Counted from the first letter of the stretch, positions 10,010 through 18,669 are shown. The stretch is 64,000 nucleotides of DNA from Arthrobacter stackebrandtii (GCF_017876675.1 NZ_JAGIOI010000001.1:868001-932000); one strand, 5' to 3'. Made by a program: numbers and translations. The notes: generated by a model not told the origin, from the letters alone.

Positions 10010-11740
10010 CTAGCGGCGGCGGTTGCGGCGCCTGTCGCGCGGGCCGTTGAGGCTGCGGGTGAACGGCCGGGCCAGGTTGTCGCCCAGGACCACGCCGGCG
10101 GCCACTGCCAGGATGATGACCAGGGCGTTGAAGATCCCCACGGCGCCGGTGACGGAATCGTCCGGCGTCAGGGTCATGACGAACATGGCCCGGAAAATGG
10201 ACAGGCCCACCAGCAGGAAGATGATGGACGGCACAGCCACCACCAGCTGCGGCGCACCCAGCCGCAACGCAATGATCCGCGCCAGCATGCCGATCACGAC
10301 GGCGGCCACGGCCGGGGCAAACCGCCCACCGAGGCCCAGTTCCATGCCCGCGTAGTAAACCAGGTACCCGACCAGCGCCACGCCCATGGTGGGCAGCAGC
10401 AGCTTGATGGCGGTCTGTTCGGCAATGCAGATCGCCACGGTCGCCACTGCCACGAGCGCCAGCACCCAGTACAGCGGCAGGCTCCCGCTAATGGTTTCGG
10501 CCACGTCAAGCCGGTCCCCGCCAAACACCACGGAGGCCACGAGTGCGACGGCGATGCCCGCGACAATGGCGCCAAAGGTCAGGAACGCGGACAGGAACCG
10601 CCCCGCCGCGGTGACAGGGAAGCCGTTGATGGCATCCTGCACGGCCGAGACGAGCCGTCCCGAGGGCAGCATGAGCAGGATTCCGCCCGCCACCACCACG
10701 GAGGGGCTCAATGGCAGGTGCAGGATGAAGCACAGCAGCGCCACCATCGTGACGATGAAGGAGCTGATGCCGGTGACGAAGAAGTCCGGCACCCGCCACT
10801 TGCCCAGGACGCGGGAAACCTGGCTGGCCAGCAGGATCGTCACGAACGAGACGAGCATGCCCACGATGGTGCCGCCGATGACGCCCACCACGGCGGCGGC
10901 GAACACGGCCTCGGCCATGGAGACCAGCCAGCGTGGAAACGGCTTGGGCTTCTTCACAATGACGTCAAGGCGCCGGTAAGCCTCGTCGCGTGTGACGCCG
11001 CCGCTGGTGATTTCGGTGACCAGCTCGTGGACCTCAACCAGCCCGGCGTAGTTGTTGGTCCAGGACCGCACCACGCGCAGCAGGGTGATGGGCACGGCAT
11101 CGCGCGGGGCGTAGTTGATGACCACCGACTGGTTGGTGATGTCCACCTCGATGTTGCGCAGGCCCAGCGCCGCAGTGACGGCGATGATGGATGTCTCCAC
11201 CTCCAGCGCACCGGCCCCGTACCTGAACATGGTTTCAGCCAGGCGCAGCGCGAAGTCGATGGTCTTGCGGGCCGACTCCTCCGCCTTGCCCACCTGGATG
11301 GTGAAGTTGGCGTAGGGGCTGCCGGCCAGCCGGTCCACGATGTTCATGGGCGCCGTGGGCGGCGCCTCTCCCTGGACCAGCTTGCGCAGCACACTCCTGG
11401 CAGCCTTGTTCGGCCTCGGCAGCGGCACCACGGGAATGAGCCCCGCCGGCGGCGCCGATCCGGCACGCGGTCGCGGCGCCGGAACCTTCCGGGGGCCCGG
11501 CTTGGCGGGCGGCAGCAGGCCGGAGGGCTTCACCTTCCCGGGGCTGCCGGCCGGGGTCGACGGCGCACCGTCACCGGCGGCTTTTGCCATCCCCTCGCGC
11601 TTGGCCTTGCCCGGGTTGCCGGTGGGAACCGGCGGTGCGGCAGGCGTGCCGGAACCGCCCGGGGCGGGAGGCTCCGCGGAGATTTTGGGCGCCGGGTTCC
11701 CGGCAGCCGCCTGTTCCCGATCGCTGGGACTTATGGTCAT
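10010..11740 (-). CDS. thrE: Threonine/serine exporter, ThrE family
   Basis: 576-aa membrane protein. A Pro/Ala/Gly-rich cytoplasmic N-terminus of about 125 residues precedes the ThrE (DUF1212) domain: 'YGAGALEVETSIIAVTAALGL' and 'RSWTNNYAGLVEVHELVTEI' are characteristic, followed by about ten hydrophobic segments forming the DUF1212 and ThrE_2/DUF3815 parts in one chain, as in Corynebacterium ThrE (about 490 aa). Predicted role: proton-motive-force-driven export of threonine and serine. The long N-terminal extension explains the extra length. GGGAG precedes the ATG at 11740. The C-terminus is strongly basic. Confidence 0.9.
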   Translation of the reverse strand: MTISPSDREQAAAGNPAPKISAEPPAPGGSGTPAAPPVPTGNPGKAKREGMAKAAGDGAPSTPAGSPGKVKPSGLLPPAKPGPRKVPAPRPRAGSAPPAGLIPVVPLPRPNKAARSVLRKLVQGEAPPTAPMNIVDRLAGSPYANFTIQVGKAEESARKTIDFALRLAETMFRYGAGALEVETSIIAVTAALGLRNIEVDITNQSVVINYAPRDAVPITLLRVVRSWTNNYAGLVEVHELVTEITSGGVTRDEAYRRLDVIVKKPKPFPRWLVSMAEAVFAAAVVGVIGGTIVGMLVSFVTILLASQVSRVLGKWRVPDFFVTGISSFIVTMVALLCFILHLPLSPSVVVAGGILLMLPSGRLVSAVQDAINGFPVTAAGRFLSAFLTFGAIVAGIAVALVASVVFGGDRLDVAETISGSLPLYWVLALVAVATVAICIAEQTAIKLLLPTMGVALVGYLVYYAGMELGLGGRFAPAVAAVVIGMLARIIALRLGAPQLVVAVPSIIFLLVGLSIFRAMFVMTLTPDDSVTGAVGIFNALVIILAVAAGVVLGDNLARPFTRSLNGPRDRRRNRRR

Positions 11741-11823
11741 TCATGCTCCCTGGGCGCCCGTCCCCCAGCCGCCAGGCAGGATCTGCTGCCGGGGCCGGCC
11801 AAGGGGGCCACGCCGTCGTACGT

Positions 11824-12897
11824 CTAATAAAACTGCTTGCCGGTGCGGCGCGTATACAACTGCCGGAACAGCCTTTCGCCCGCCTTGCTCCACAATTTAT
11901 ACCGCACGGGGCTCAACGCAAGGTCGTAGCAACCTACGAAATCCGTGACAGTTTTGGTGAAGCTGGTCTTGAACAGGCCCAGGCCGTGGTGCGGGTGCGT
12001 GGGGTCCTTGAGCCGGTCGGAGGGCGGCGTGCCGCAGAAGTCATACTCCCGGGCGCCGAGTTCCTTCATGTCGTTGATGGCAACCCACTGGACCAGGTGG
12101 GAGTCGCCGTACTGCTTGCGCTTCTGCAGCGAGCCGCCGTCCTTGTACGTGCCCTTGGCGCCGTAGTTGATCACGAACGCGCCCACGGAGGGCACGCCGT
12201 CTTCGTAGACAAAGTAGAAACGCCCCTGGCCGCGGCGGCTGAACTCGGTCCAGAACTGGCGGTAGTACTCAAAGTCGCGGGCCGTGGTGGTGGCCTTGGC
12301 GGCGATGGTGCCCACCATGAGGTCGTACATGGAACGCATGGTGGACTCGGTGGGTTCCATGCGCACCACTTCCACCTCCTCGCGCAGGGCCCGGCGCACG
12401 GCGTTGCGGCCGCGGGAGTGCAGCTTGCGGAGCAGCTCGTTGGGCTCCGGGGAAATATCCAGCAGGGCGGTGTGGTCGTTGGGCTGCAGGTCGGGGACCT
12501 TGACCAGGCCTGCCCCCTCCAGCACGGCGCGCGCTTCCTCGGATGCCACAATGTCCGGCTCGATCTTCGCGGCGAAAACGTTCAGCCTGGCCCGCTTGAC
12601 GAACACCTTCAGTGCCGCGAGCATGGCGGGAATGTCGCTGACATCGGCCACGTCCGGGCCCTTGATGAGGTACCAGAGCTTGCCCAAAGCGGGGAAGGAC
12701 TTCTCCAGCACCAGGTTGTAGCTTGTGTAGTTGGGGCCCTCAAAGACCAGGAACTGGGGATTCCAGCCGTAGTTCTTCTTGACTGCCGCAAAGGCTTCCG
12801 ACTGCAGGAGGTTGCCGCCATTGGGGTTGGCTGTGACCAGCGTGTCCCACGATTCAATCTCGGCGGCGGTGGCAAATCGGGCGATGAAGTCAGGCAA
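11824..12897 (-). CDS. FemA/FemB/FemX-family aminoacyltransferase (peptidoglycan bridge)
   Basis: 357-aa GNAT-type enzyme that transfers amino acids from aminoacyl-tRNA to peptidoglycan precursors. Family signatures include 'NGGNLLQSEAFAAVKKNYGW', 'KLHSRGRNAVRRALREEVEV' (the lysine/arginine-rich segment), 'FEYYRQFWTEF' and the conserved C-terminal 'YGAKGTYKDGGS' and 'EYDFCGTPP...GLGLFKTSF' with FK-x-F. No coiled-coil insertion is present, so it resembles FemX/lipid II:glycyltransferase single-residue adders rather than FemA. The start is TTG at 12897 behind GAGGG. It is divergent from the GMC operon. Confidence 0.9.
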   Translation of the reverse strand: MPDFIARFATAAEIESWDTLVTANPNGGNLLQSEAFAAVKKNYGWNPQFLVFEGPNYTSYNLVLEKSFPALGKLWYLIKGPDVADVSDIPAMLAALKVFVKRARLNVFAAKIEPDIVASEEARAVLEGAGLVKVPDLQPNDHTALLDISPEPNELLRKLHSRGRNAVRRALREEVEVVRMEPTESTMRSMYDLMVGTIAAKATTTARDFEYYRQFWTEFSRRGQGRFYFVYEDGVPSVGAFVINYGAKGTYKDGGSLQKRKQYGDSHLVQWVAINDMKELGAREYDFCGTPPSDRLKDPTHPHHGLGLFKTSFTKTVTDFVGCYDLALSPVRYKLWSKAGERLFRQLYTRRTGKQFY

Positions 12898-13197
12898 GAG
12901 ACCCTCAATTGTGTTGATGATGATTCCTGCCCTCCAGTCTACCGGGCTGGAATTGTGGTGCCATTCGGGACGCCGGGCCGGCTGCCGAAGCGGCGTCCCG
13001 GGCAGGCCTCCTGGGACGCGCCGCCCAAATTAGACGACCGGTTAGGTAAATATTATCCGGTCCGCTGTATTAATTTCGATTGGGTGGTGGTTAGCTGGGG
13101 CTTGTGGCCCTTATTGGGGGGACACGGGTTCAGCTGCAAGGCAGATGAATTGTGATCACAGGGCCGTGAGTAACTTCCGGCAGATGGAGGTAGCAAA
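12898..13197. other. Divergent intergenic region upstream of the GMC operon
   Basis: This 300-nt gap contains a markedly AT-rich patch at about 13025-13085, unlike its surroundings, which is where I would expect the promoters. It also holds an interrupted palindrome at 13036-13062 and ends with GGAGGT before the TTG at 13198. No coding sequence is supported. Confidence 0.6.
13036..13062. promoter_or_regulatory. Interrupted palindrome, candidate operator of the GMC operon
   Basis: GACCGG - 15 AT-rich nt - CCGGTC forms a perfect 6-bp inverted repeat in the AT-rich promoter patch about 140 nt before the GMC gene. A regulator-binding role is inferred from position only. Confidence 0.4.
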
Positions 13198-14946
13198 TTG
13201 AGTGCAGTTTCTTCGTCCCAAAATTTCAATTACGGATTCCCGACACCGGGGCCGCAAAACCCCACGTCGCAGAAAGTCATGAACCACGTTTTCTTCCTTT
13301 CTGAGGGCGGGTGGAAGGCGGCCCGGGAAGAAGAGCAATTCGATCACATCATCATCGGGACGGGATTCTGCTCCTATGCGTTTGCAGAGCGCACTCTTTC
13401 CGCGAACCCGTTTGCGAAGATCTTGATCATCGAACGGGGCCCGTTCTTCCTTCCCCAGCACTTCCAGAACCTGCCCCTGCCGTACAAGCAGACTCTTGGC
13501 GGTCTTTCCGAGACCTTCCCCTGGACCCTGGCCGCAGCAACTGCGAACCAGCCGGCCGGGAACATCTCCTGGCAGCACGGCATGGTGCCGTTCTTTGGCG
13601 GGCGTTCGATCATGTGGAGTGCATGGTGCCCGCGACCCTTGGAGAGCGAGATGCGCGGCTGGCCCGCCCCGGTGATCGAGGCAGCCCAAAAGCACTTTGA
13701 GTCGGCTGAGAAGCTGCTCAATGTCATCTCGGCTGACCAGGTCGATGCGGGACAGCCGGCCGAGGCACTGAAGATTATTGCCGAGACCCGCCCGGTTTAC
13801 GGAACAATGCAGCGGAGGCTGCAAACCATGATGGCGAAGGGCCTGGGGCGGATCACCTCGGCAACCCGGAGCATGCCTGCCCCGTTGGCGGCAGCCACCG
13901 GGGTCGCCTCCGGCGTGGACTTTGCCAAGTTCTCCACCCCGGCGGTGCTGCTCGAGCTTGCCAACAAGCAGGACGCCCTGTGGAAGGCCGGCAAGGGCAA
14001 TCAGTTGCGCATCGTCACCGACTGCACCGTGGAGCGGGTGTTGGAGCAGGACGGCAAGGCCACGGCGCTTCAGACCAGCCGCGGCGTCGTGAAGGTCGGC
14101 GAAGCCAATGTGGTCCTCGCCATGGGAACACTCCCGCCCGCAACCCTGGTGCAGAATTCCTTCCCGCAGGTTCCCAACGCCGGTGAACAGTTCAGTGCCC
14201 ATTTCATCACGTCCGTCGTGGCCAGGGTCCCCCGCAAGGACTTCGACTTCGCCCAAGAATTGGGAGATCTGGAACTGGCTGCCATCTATCTGGCAGGCGA
14301 GAGCCCCGCACACATGCAGTATCACGTTCAGCTCTCAGTTCTCTCGGACCGGAACCCGGTGGAAAACGCGCAAAAGTCCGAACGCTACGCCCCGGACGTG
14401 GTGTCCACCGCGTCCATGGCCCAGTTGCTGTCCTCCGAGGATTACCTGGTGTTTGTGTGCGCGGTCCTGGGTGAGCTGGACGAGGACAACGCACAAAACC
14501 ACTTCAGGGCCAATGGCGGGGCGGACCCGACCACGAACGTCACGCTGCAGGTGCTGGCCAACAGCACGGATGAAGAGACATGGAACACCATGGATGAAGG
14601 GACGTTCCAGATGATGGAACGGGTGCTTTCTCCCGGTGGTGCCGCCCGTGTCGAGTACTGGCATGGCGACCCGAACACGGGATCCTGGGGTGCCGAGCGC
14701 CCCAGCATTGCCGAACGGCGTGTCCCGGGCTTGGTTCACGAAAGCTCTTCCCTGCCCATTGGGGACGGGGCACAGGCCTCTGTCGGACTTGACTACGGGC
14801 TGATCGGCGTCGACAACGTCTACGTCACCGGCGGCGGACTTTGGCCCACCGGCGGATCCTGGAACCCCACCATGACCATGGTGGCCCTGGCCCAGGACCT
14901 GGCAGACAAGTTGGCCGATTCCGGCGATGCCGGGAGCGCGTCGTGA
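13198..14946 (+). CDS. GMC-family FAD oxidoreductase
   Basis: 582-aa flavoenzyme of the glucose-methanol-choline superfamily. The FAD dinucleotide motif is 'HIIIGTGFCSYAFAERT' (G54-x-G56), followed by a FAD contact region 'GGRSIMWSAWCPRP'. The C-terminal catalytic pair appears as H514 ('LVHESSSLPIGD') and N556 in 'GGLWPTGGSWNPTMTMVALA', the standard GMC His-Asn arrangement. Substrate: unknown, probably an alcohol or sugar-like compound; no signal peptide is seen, so it is cytoplasmic. TTG start at 13198 behind GGAGGT. Its stop overlaps the GTG start of the PAS gene, and a third gene overlaps that one, so the three are one translationally coupled operon. Confidence 0.88.
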   Translation: MSAVSSSQNFNYGFPTPGPQNPTSQKVMNHVFFLSEGGWKAAREEEQFDHIIIGTGFCSYAFAERTLSANPFAKILIIERGPFFLPQHFQNLPLPYKQTLGGLSETFPWTLAAATANQPAGNISWQHGMVPFFGGRSIMWSAWCPRPLESEMRGWPAPVIEAAQKHFESAEKLLNVISADQVDAGQPAEALKIIAETRPVYGTMQRRLQTMMAKGLGRITSATRSMPAPLAAATGVASGVDFAKFSTPAVLLELANKQDALWKAGKGNQLRIVTDCTVERVLEQDGKATALQTSRGVVKVGEANVVLAMGTLPPATLVQNSFPQVPNAGEQFSAHFITSVVARVPRKDFDFAQELGDLELAAIYLAGESPAHMQYHVQLSVLSDRNPVENAQKSERYAPDVVSTASMAQLLSSEDYLVFVCAVLGELDEDNAQNHFRANGGADPTTNVTLQVLANSTDEETWNTMDEGTFQMMERVLSPGGAARVEYWHGDPNTGSWGAERPSIAERRVPGLVHESSSLPIGDGAQASVGLDYGLIGVDNVYVTGGGLWPTGGSWNPTMTMVALAQDLADKLADSGDAGSAS

Positions 14947-15347
14947 ATGCGGGGCCGGTGCCGAACCCGGTCGTTCTGCCCACCACTCCACCCATGAGCG
15001 TTGCCGACGTACTGGACCGTCAAGACGGCGTGTACTGGGTCGTGAAGGACGCAAACTCGGTGTTCCTTTGGGTGAACCAGAACTTCGCCGACCTTGTGGG
15101 GATGACCAAGGAGGAGCTGATCGGCCACCAAGATTCACGGGCCGAGCATGTGGCACATGACAAAATGGTCATGGCCAGCGGCAAGCCCCTGCTGAACTTC
15201 CACGAAACCATCGCCGTGCCAACCCTCGATGGCGGCATGGTGAACGTGGACATCGTCACCCAAAAGGGGCTGCTGCGGGCGCTGGGATCCGAGACCATCA
15301 TTGGCATCACCGTGTGCTTCTCGCTGAAGGATCCCATCAATGGCTGA
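14943..15347 (+). CDS. Stand-alone PAS domain protein
   Basis: 134-aa protein that is essentially one PAS domain: 'GVYWVVKDANSVFLWVNQNFADLVGMTKEEL' (about 28-58), then 'GHQDSRAEHVAHDKMVMASGKPLLNFHET' and the closing strand 'IIGITVCFSLKD'. No kinase, cyclase or DNA-binding domain is attached. The GTG start at 14943 overlaps the GMC stop codon (GTGA); an internal ATG at 14994 would give a shorter form. It could bind a flavin, haem or small ligand and report on or regulate the flanking enzymes; no Cys in a LOV 'NCRFLQ' motif is present, so it is not a classic LOV photoreceptor. Function is unknown. Confidence 0.8.
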   Translation: MNAGPVPNPVVLPTTPPMSVADVLDRQDGVYWVVKDANSVFLWVNQNFADLVGMTKEELIGHQDSRAEHVAHDKMVMASGKPLLNFHETIAVPTLDGGMVNVDIVTQKGLLRALGSETIIGITVCFSLKDPING

Positions 15348-15924
15348 GGCAGGGCTCCCGCTGGATGAGGCATCCGGCGCCGGGCTCTGGATTGAGCGCC
15401 TGCACATGCAAGCGTGCGGGGCCGGCGGCTGGATAGCGCCCGCCATGACCAGCAACGAGCTGGTCCCCGGCTCCGCGCTGCCCGCCCGCTTCGACGTGGA
15501 CCATCCGCTCTACAGCTCCAACTGGTACCTGCTCAAGGCCGGGGAGGTTCTGCAACTGCACACCCTCAAACAGGACGAGTTGTGGTTCTTCCACTTGGGC
15601 GCACCCGTCCGGCTGCACGTCTTCTCTTCGCAGTCGGGCTACTCGCAGACGGTCTTCGGCCCAGACTTCGACGCCGGCCAAACGTTGAACGGGTTGGCTC
15701 CCCATTCAACGTGGTTTGGTGCGGAACTGGCGGGCCCCGGTTTTGCGCTCGTCAGTTGCAGCCTCAGCCCCGGATACGAGCCCTCCGATTCAGCGCTTCC
15801 CACAAGCGCCGAAGTTGACGGACTCATCGCCCGGTATCCGCAAGAGGCAGCACTGATCCGAAAGCTGTCTGAAGGTTCCCCCAGGAATTTCCTGCAGGGG
15901 GACGGGCTTTTCAGTTACAGATAA
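15340..15924 (+). CDS. DUF985 (cupin_5) family protein
   Basis: 194-aa cupin. The DUF985 pattern is clear: 'SSNWYLLKAGEVLQLHTLKQDELWFFHLGAPVRLHVF' (about 60-96) supplies candidate metal ligands His, Glu and His, and 'LAPHSTWFGAELAGPGFALVSCSLSPGYEPSD' (about 122-153) is the family's second motif. The protein is longer at the N-terminus than minimal DUF985 proteins. DUF985 members have been likened to sugar epimerase-like or metal-binding cupins, but their reactions are not established. It begins 8 nt before the PAS stop (ATGGCTGA overlap), so it is the last gene of the GMC-PAS-cupin operon. Confidence 0.85.
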   Translation: MAEAGLPLDEASGAGLWIERLHMQACGAGGWIAPAMTSNELVPGSALPARFDVDHPLYSSNWYLLKAGEVLQLHTLKQDELWFFHLGAPVRLHVFSSQSGYSQTVFGPDFDAGQTLNGLAPHSTWFGAELAGPGFALVSCSLSPGYEPSDSALPTSAEVDGLIARYPQEAALIRKLSEGSPRNFLQGDGLFSYR

Positions 15925-15987
15925 GGCCGGCCGCCCGTTGGCAGGCACCAGGATCGTGTGACGGCTGGTGAAGCTGCAATTCCAATT

Positions 15988-16013
15988 CGGCCGGGCGGGC
16001 CACCGCCCGGCCG
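15988..16013 (+). terminator. Terminator-like hairpin after the GMC-PAS-cupin operon
   Basis: Perfect 11-bp inverted repeat CGGCCGGGCGG/CCGCCCGGCCG with a 4-nt loop, 64 nt after the cupin stop. Very stable; no U-tract is evident. Confidence 0.65.
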
Positions 16014-16249
16014 ATACCATTTAACGGCTCCGCCTTCTGTGTGCCGGGCATTCGCAGCCTTCCGGTCTTGAAGAATCAGTGACAGCTATTTAGAAAACGC
16101 ATGACAGAGCGGACAAGAAGGGTAAATCCTTCCGGTGTGCCCACTAATGAAAAAGAAACAATTTTCATTTCCGGCAAACCAGAACCGGAATTAGCCAAAA
16201 GTACAAGAACTGATCGCGGCTGAGGGCTGCCAAGGATGTTTATTGCGCC

Positions 16250-16280
16250 GGTCCGGGCAGGCAACAGACCCGCCCGGACC
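16250..16280 (-). terminator. Hairpin downstream of the MFS gene
   Basis: GGTCCGGGC/GCCCGGACC, 9-bp perfect inverted repeat with a 13-nt loop, 36 nt beyond the end of the MFS gene. Probable terminator of the TetR-MFS operon. Confidence 0.55.
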
Positions 16281-16316
16281 GTCCCCACGGGCCCTGCCCC
16301 CACCAAGGGGCGTTGC

Positions 16317-17981
16317 CTAGCTGCGCGGCGCCGTGGCCGGCGCGTCCGGCTCGGAGGAGGTGTCGCCGTCGTACTTCAGTGCCGAGACGGCAACCGGTGC
16401 GGCATTGGTGACATCGGCCTCAAACTCGGCCATCTCGGTGATGTCAACGGGGGCCTCGCGGTCGATCTTGGTGGCGAGCGGAACCTCCTTGACGAAGCAG
16501 AGGATGATCGCGGCGACCACGGCCAGCGGAACCATGAGCAGGAAGAGCGGGATAAGTGCCTCGTTGTAGGACTCGATCACGATCTTCTTGACGGGCTCGG
16601 GCAGGCCGTTGACCAGGGCCGGGGTGAAGGAGTTGGCCATGTGGCCGGAGCCGCCCGCGGGCATCTTTTCCGTAATGAGCTCCGTCAGGCGGGTGGCAAA
16701 CATGGCACCAACGACGGCGGAACCGAGGGTGGCACCGACCTGGCGGAAGTAGTTCTGGCCGGCGGTGGCCGTGCCGACGAACTTCAGCGGGAACGAGTTC
16801 TGTGCGACGAGCGTGAGGATCTGCATGCTCGCGCCGAGGCCGATGCCCATGATGCCGAGGTAGACGCAGATCATGAAGACGGGGGTGTCGGCCTTCAGCG
16901 TGGCCATGAGGAGCAGCCCCACGGCGAGGATCGCCGATCCGACAATGGGGGCGAGCTTGTAGCGGCCCGTGGTGGAGACGCGGCGGCCAACAATGACGGA
17001 GACCACGAGCATGCACGCCATCATGGGGATCATGAGCAGGCCGGCTTCCGTGGCGGAATAGCCCGTGGCCATCTGCATGTACGTGGGCATGTAGCCGATG
17101 GCGCCGAACATGGCGATGCCTGTCAGCAGGCCGGCGACGGTGGTCAGGTTGAAGTTGCGGTTCTTGAACAGCATCATCGGCAGGACCGGTTCTGCGGCGC
17201 GGAGCTCCACCAAGACAAACAGCACGCCGGTGATGATGGCGATGGCGGCCAGGCCCAGGATTTCAGGCGAGTTCCAGTCGTACTGCGAACCGCCCCAGGT
17301 GCCCACCAGGACCAGCGCGGTGGTGGCGATGGCGATCAGCATCATGCCAAGGTAGTCGATCTTGGGGCGCGTGGCGTGGACAATCTTGGGCACATGCAGC
17401 AGGAAAATCGTGGCGAGGATGGCGAGCACGGCCAGCGGCACGTTCATCCAGAACGTCCAGCGCCAGCCCGGCCCCTCGGTCAGCCCGCCGCCGATGAGCG
17501 GTCCGGCCACGGAGGAGAAGGCGAACACGCCACCCATGATGCCCATGTACTTGCCGCGTTCACGGGCGGGAACGACGTCGGCAATGGTGGCCTGGGAGAG
17601 GATCATCAGACCGCCGCCGCCAAGGCCCTGCACCACGCGGGCAACAATCAGCGTGGTCATGTCGGGCGCCAGTGCGCCGATGACCGAGCCCACCGTGAAG
17701 ATGGAGATGGCGAACAGCAGCATGGGCTTGCGGCCCAGGAGGTCGCCCAGCTTGCCGTAGACCGGCATCATGATGGTGGATGCCAGGATGAAGGCCGTAA
17801 TGGCCCAGGCCATGTGCTCGACGCCGTTGAGCTCGCCCACCATGGTGGGCAGCGCACTGGAGAGGACGGTCTGGTTCAGGGAGGCGAGCAGCATGGTGAC
17901 CATGAGGCCGGAGAACAGAAGGACTATTTTTCGCTTTTCCCCGGGATCGGCCGGGGTCTCAACTTTGGTTTGGGTGCTCAT
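16317..17981 (-). CDS. MFS drug efflux transporter, DHA2 (EmrB/QacA) type
   Basis: 554-aa inner-membrane proton antiporter with about 14 hydrophobic segments. Diagnostic motifs: 'LNQTVLSSALPTMVGELNG' in TM1 (DHA2 motif D1), motif A 'YGKLGDLLGRKPML', and motif C 'GGVFAFSSVAGPLIGGGL' in TM5. A central loop of DHA2 type ('FATRLTELITEKMPAGGSGH') and an acidic C-terminal tail follow. The start ATG overlaps the TetR stop by 4 nt (ATGA), so both genes form one autoregulated operon. Expected substrates are lipophilic or cationic toxicants, but specificity cannot be read from sequence. Confidence 0.93.
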   Translation of the reverse strand: MSTQTKVETPADPGEKRKIVLLFSGLMVTMLLASLNQTVLSSALPTMVGELNGVEHMAWAITAFILASTIMMPVYGKLGDLLGRKPMLLFAISIFTVGSVIGALAPDMTTLIVARVVQGLGGGGLMILSQATIADVVPARERGKYMGIMGGVFAFSSVAGPLIGGGLTEGPGWRWTFWMNVPLAVLAILATIFLLHVPKIVHATRPKIDYLGMMLIAIATTALVLVGTWGGSQYDWNSPEILGLAAIAIITGVLFVLVELRAAEPVLPMMLFKNRNFNLTTVAGLLTGIAMFGAIGYMPTYMQMATGYSATEAGLLMIPMMACMLVVSVIVGRRVSTTGRYKLAPIVGSAILAVGLLLMATLKADTPVFMICVYLGIMGIGLGASMQILTLVAQNSFPLKFVGTATAGQNYFRQVGATLGSAVVGAMFATRLTELITEKMPAGGSGHMANSFTPALVNGLPEPVKKIVIESYNEALIPLFLLMVPLAVVAAIILCFVKEVPLATKIDREAPVDITEMAEFEADVTNAAPVAVSALKYDGDTSSEPDAPATAPRS

Positions 17982-18610
17982 AGGGTTGCTTTGATTGCCT
18001 CTCTAAAAAATTCAATTGACTCATCCACGGCCTTGGTGTCCCCGGAGGAAACGGCGCTGGCGTCGCGGCTGAACGCGAACCGCATGGCGGTTCCGGCCAG
18101 CATCAGAAGGGCCTTGGCCCCATCCCGTCCGCTGGGCAGCCCGGCGTTGGCAAATTCAGGGTCGGACTCCTCGTAGCGGTCCAGCAGGATGGATTCGACC
18201 AGCTGCTCGGAGGCGGAGACGTGCGCGAACATGGTGCGGCTGAGCTCCGGATACTTGCACTTGAGTTCCTTGCGCCGCGCCTGGTGGGACGCCTCCGGGA
18301 ACATCGAGCGGATCACCGTGACCATGAGGCGGACGGTTCGCCCGAAGAGGTCGCCCTCACCGTCTGCATGGAAAGCGGCGACCGCCTCATCGGACAGCGT
18401 GGGCGGCTGCGTGCCCATGATGGCGTCTTCCTTCGTGGCGAAGTAGTTGAAGAACGTCCGCTTGGAAATGCCGGCAGCGTCCGCAATGGCCTCGACGGTG
18501 GTCTTGGCCAGGCCGTCGCTGAGGGCCATTCCAGACGCCTTGTCGTGAATCAACGCCCAGGTGTCCAGGCGGTTCCGCTCACGCAGCGGCACGGGGGTTG
18601 ATTTTTGCAT
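17978..18610 (-). CDS. TetR-family repressor of the adjacent MFS pump
   Basis: 210-aa regulator. Helix-turn-helix at residues 38-60: 'TTVEAIADAAGISKRTFFNYFATKEDAI', the standard TetR recognition helix. The C-terminal ligand-binding domain is not conserved enough to predict a ligand. It is the first gene of the operon, 4 nt overlapping the MFS gene, and a near-perfect 48-bp palindrome begins 12 nt upstream of its ATG, consistent with autorepression and release by a substrate of the pump. Confidence 0.92.
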   Translation of the reverse strand: MQKSTPVPLRERNRLDTWALIHDKASGMALSDGLAKTTVEAIADAAGISKRTFFNYFATKEDAIMGTQPPTLSDEAVAAFHADGEGDLFGRTVRLMVTVIRSMFPEASHQARRKELKCKYPELSRTMFAHVSASEQLVESILLDRYEESDPEFANAGLPSGRDGAKALLMLAGTAMRFAFSRDASAVSSGDTKAVDESIEFFREAIKATL

Positions 18611-18621
18611 GACTACAGTTT

Positions 18622-18669
18622 ATGCGCTCATGCAAACATTGCACAAGTGCAAAGTTTGCATGAGCGCAT
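18622..18669. promoter_or_regulatory. 48-bp palindromic TetR operator
   Basis: Arms ATGCGCTCATGCAAAC (18622-18637) and GTTTGCATGAGCGCAT (18654-18669) are perfectly complementary, and the 16 nt between them (with GCAC/GTGC) continue the symmetry with only two mismatched pairs. It lies just upstream of the tetR start. The length fits two TetR dimers. Confidence 0.85.

Larger units (their letters stand above)
15925..16316. other. Intergenic region with an unusually AT-rich core
   Basis: 392-nt gap between convergent units. Besides the hairpins at 15988-16013 and 16250-16280, the stretch 16075-16210 is far more AT-rich than anything around it and contains the perfect inverted repeat AATGAAAA - 8 nt - TTTTCATT (16146-16169). 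I see no open reading frame with a ribosome-binding site. A remnant of transferred DNA, a small RNA or an operator are all possible. Confidence 0.5.

Noticed and set aside
9974..11827. 617-codon plus-strand frame antisense to the ThrE exporter
   Set aside because: Contains long runs of His/Gly/Arg typical of reversed GC-rich codons; ThrE is well supported opposite.
11584..13155. 523-codon plus-strand frame opposite the Fem-type gene
   Set aside because: Shadow of a strong FemX-like gene and intergenic DNA; no domain.
16377..16390. CGCCGTCGTAC words as members of the palindromic repeat family
   Set aside because: Here and at 19667 and 26702 the word lies inside coding sequence of real genes with no stem, so it is codon usage.
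16236..18176. 646-codon plus-strand frame opposite the MFS gene
   Set aside because: Low-complexity His/Asp/Gly product; MFS gene has clear motifs.
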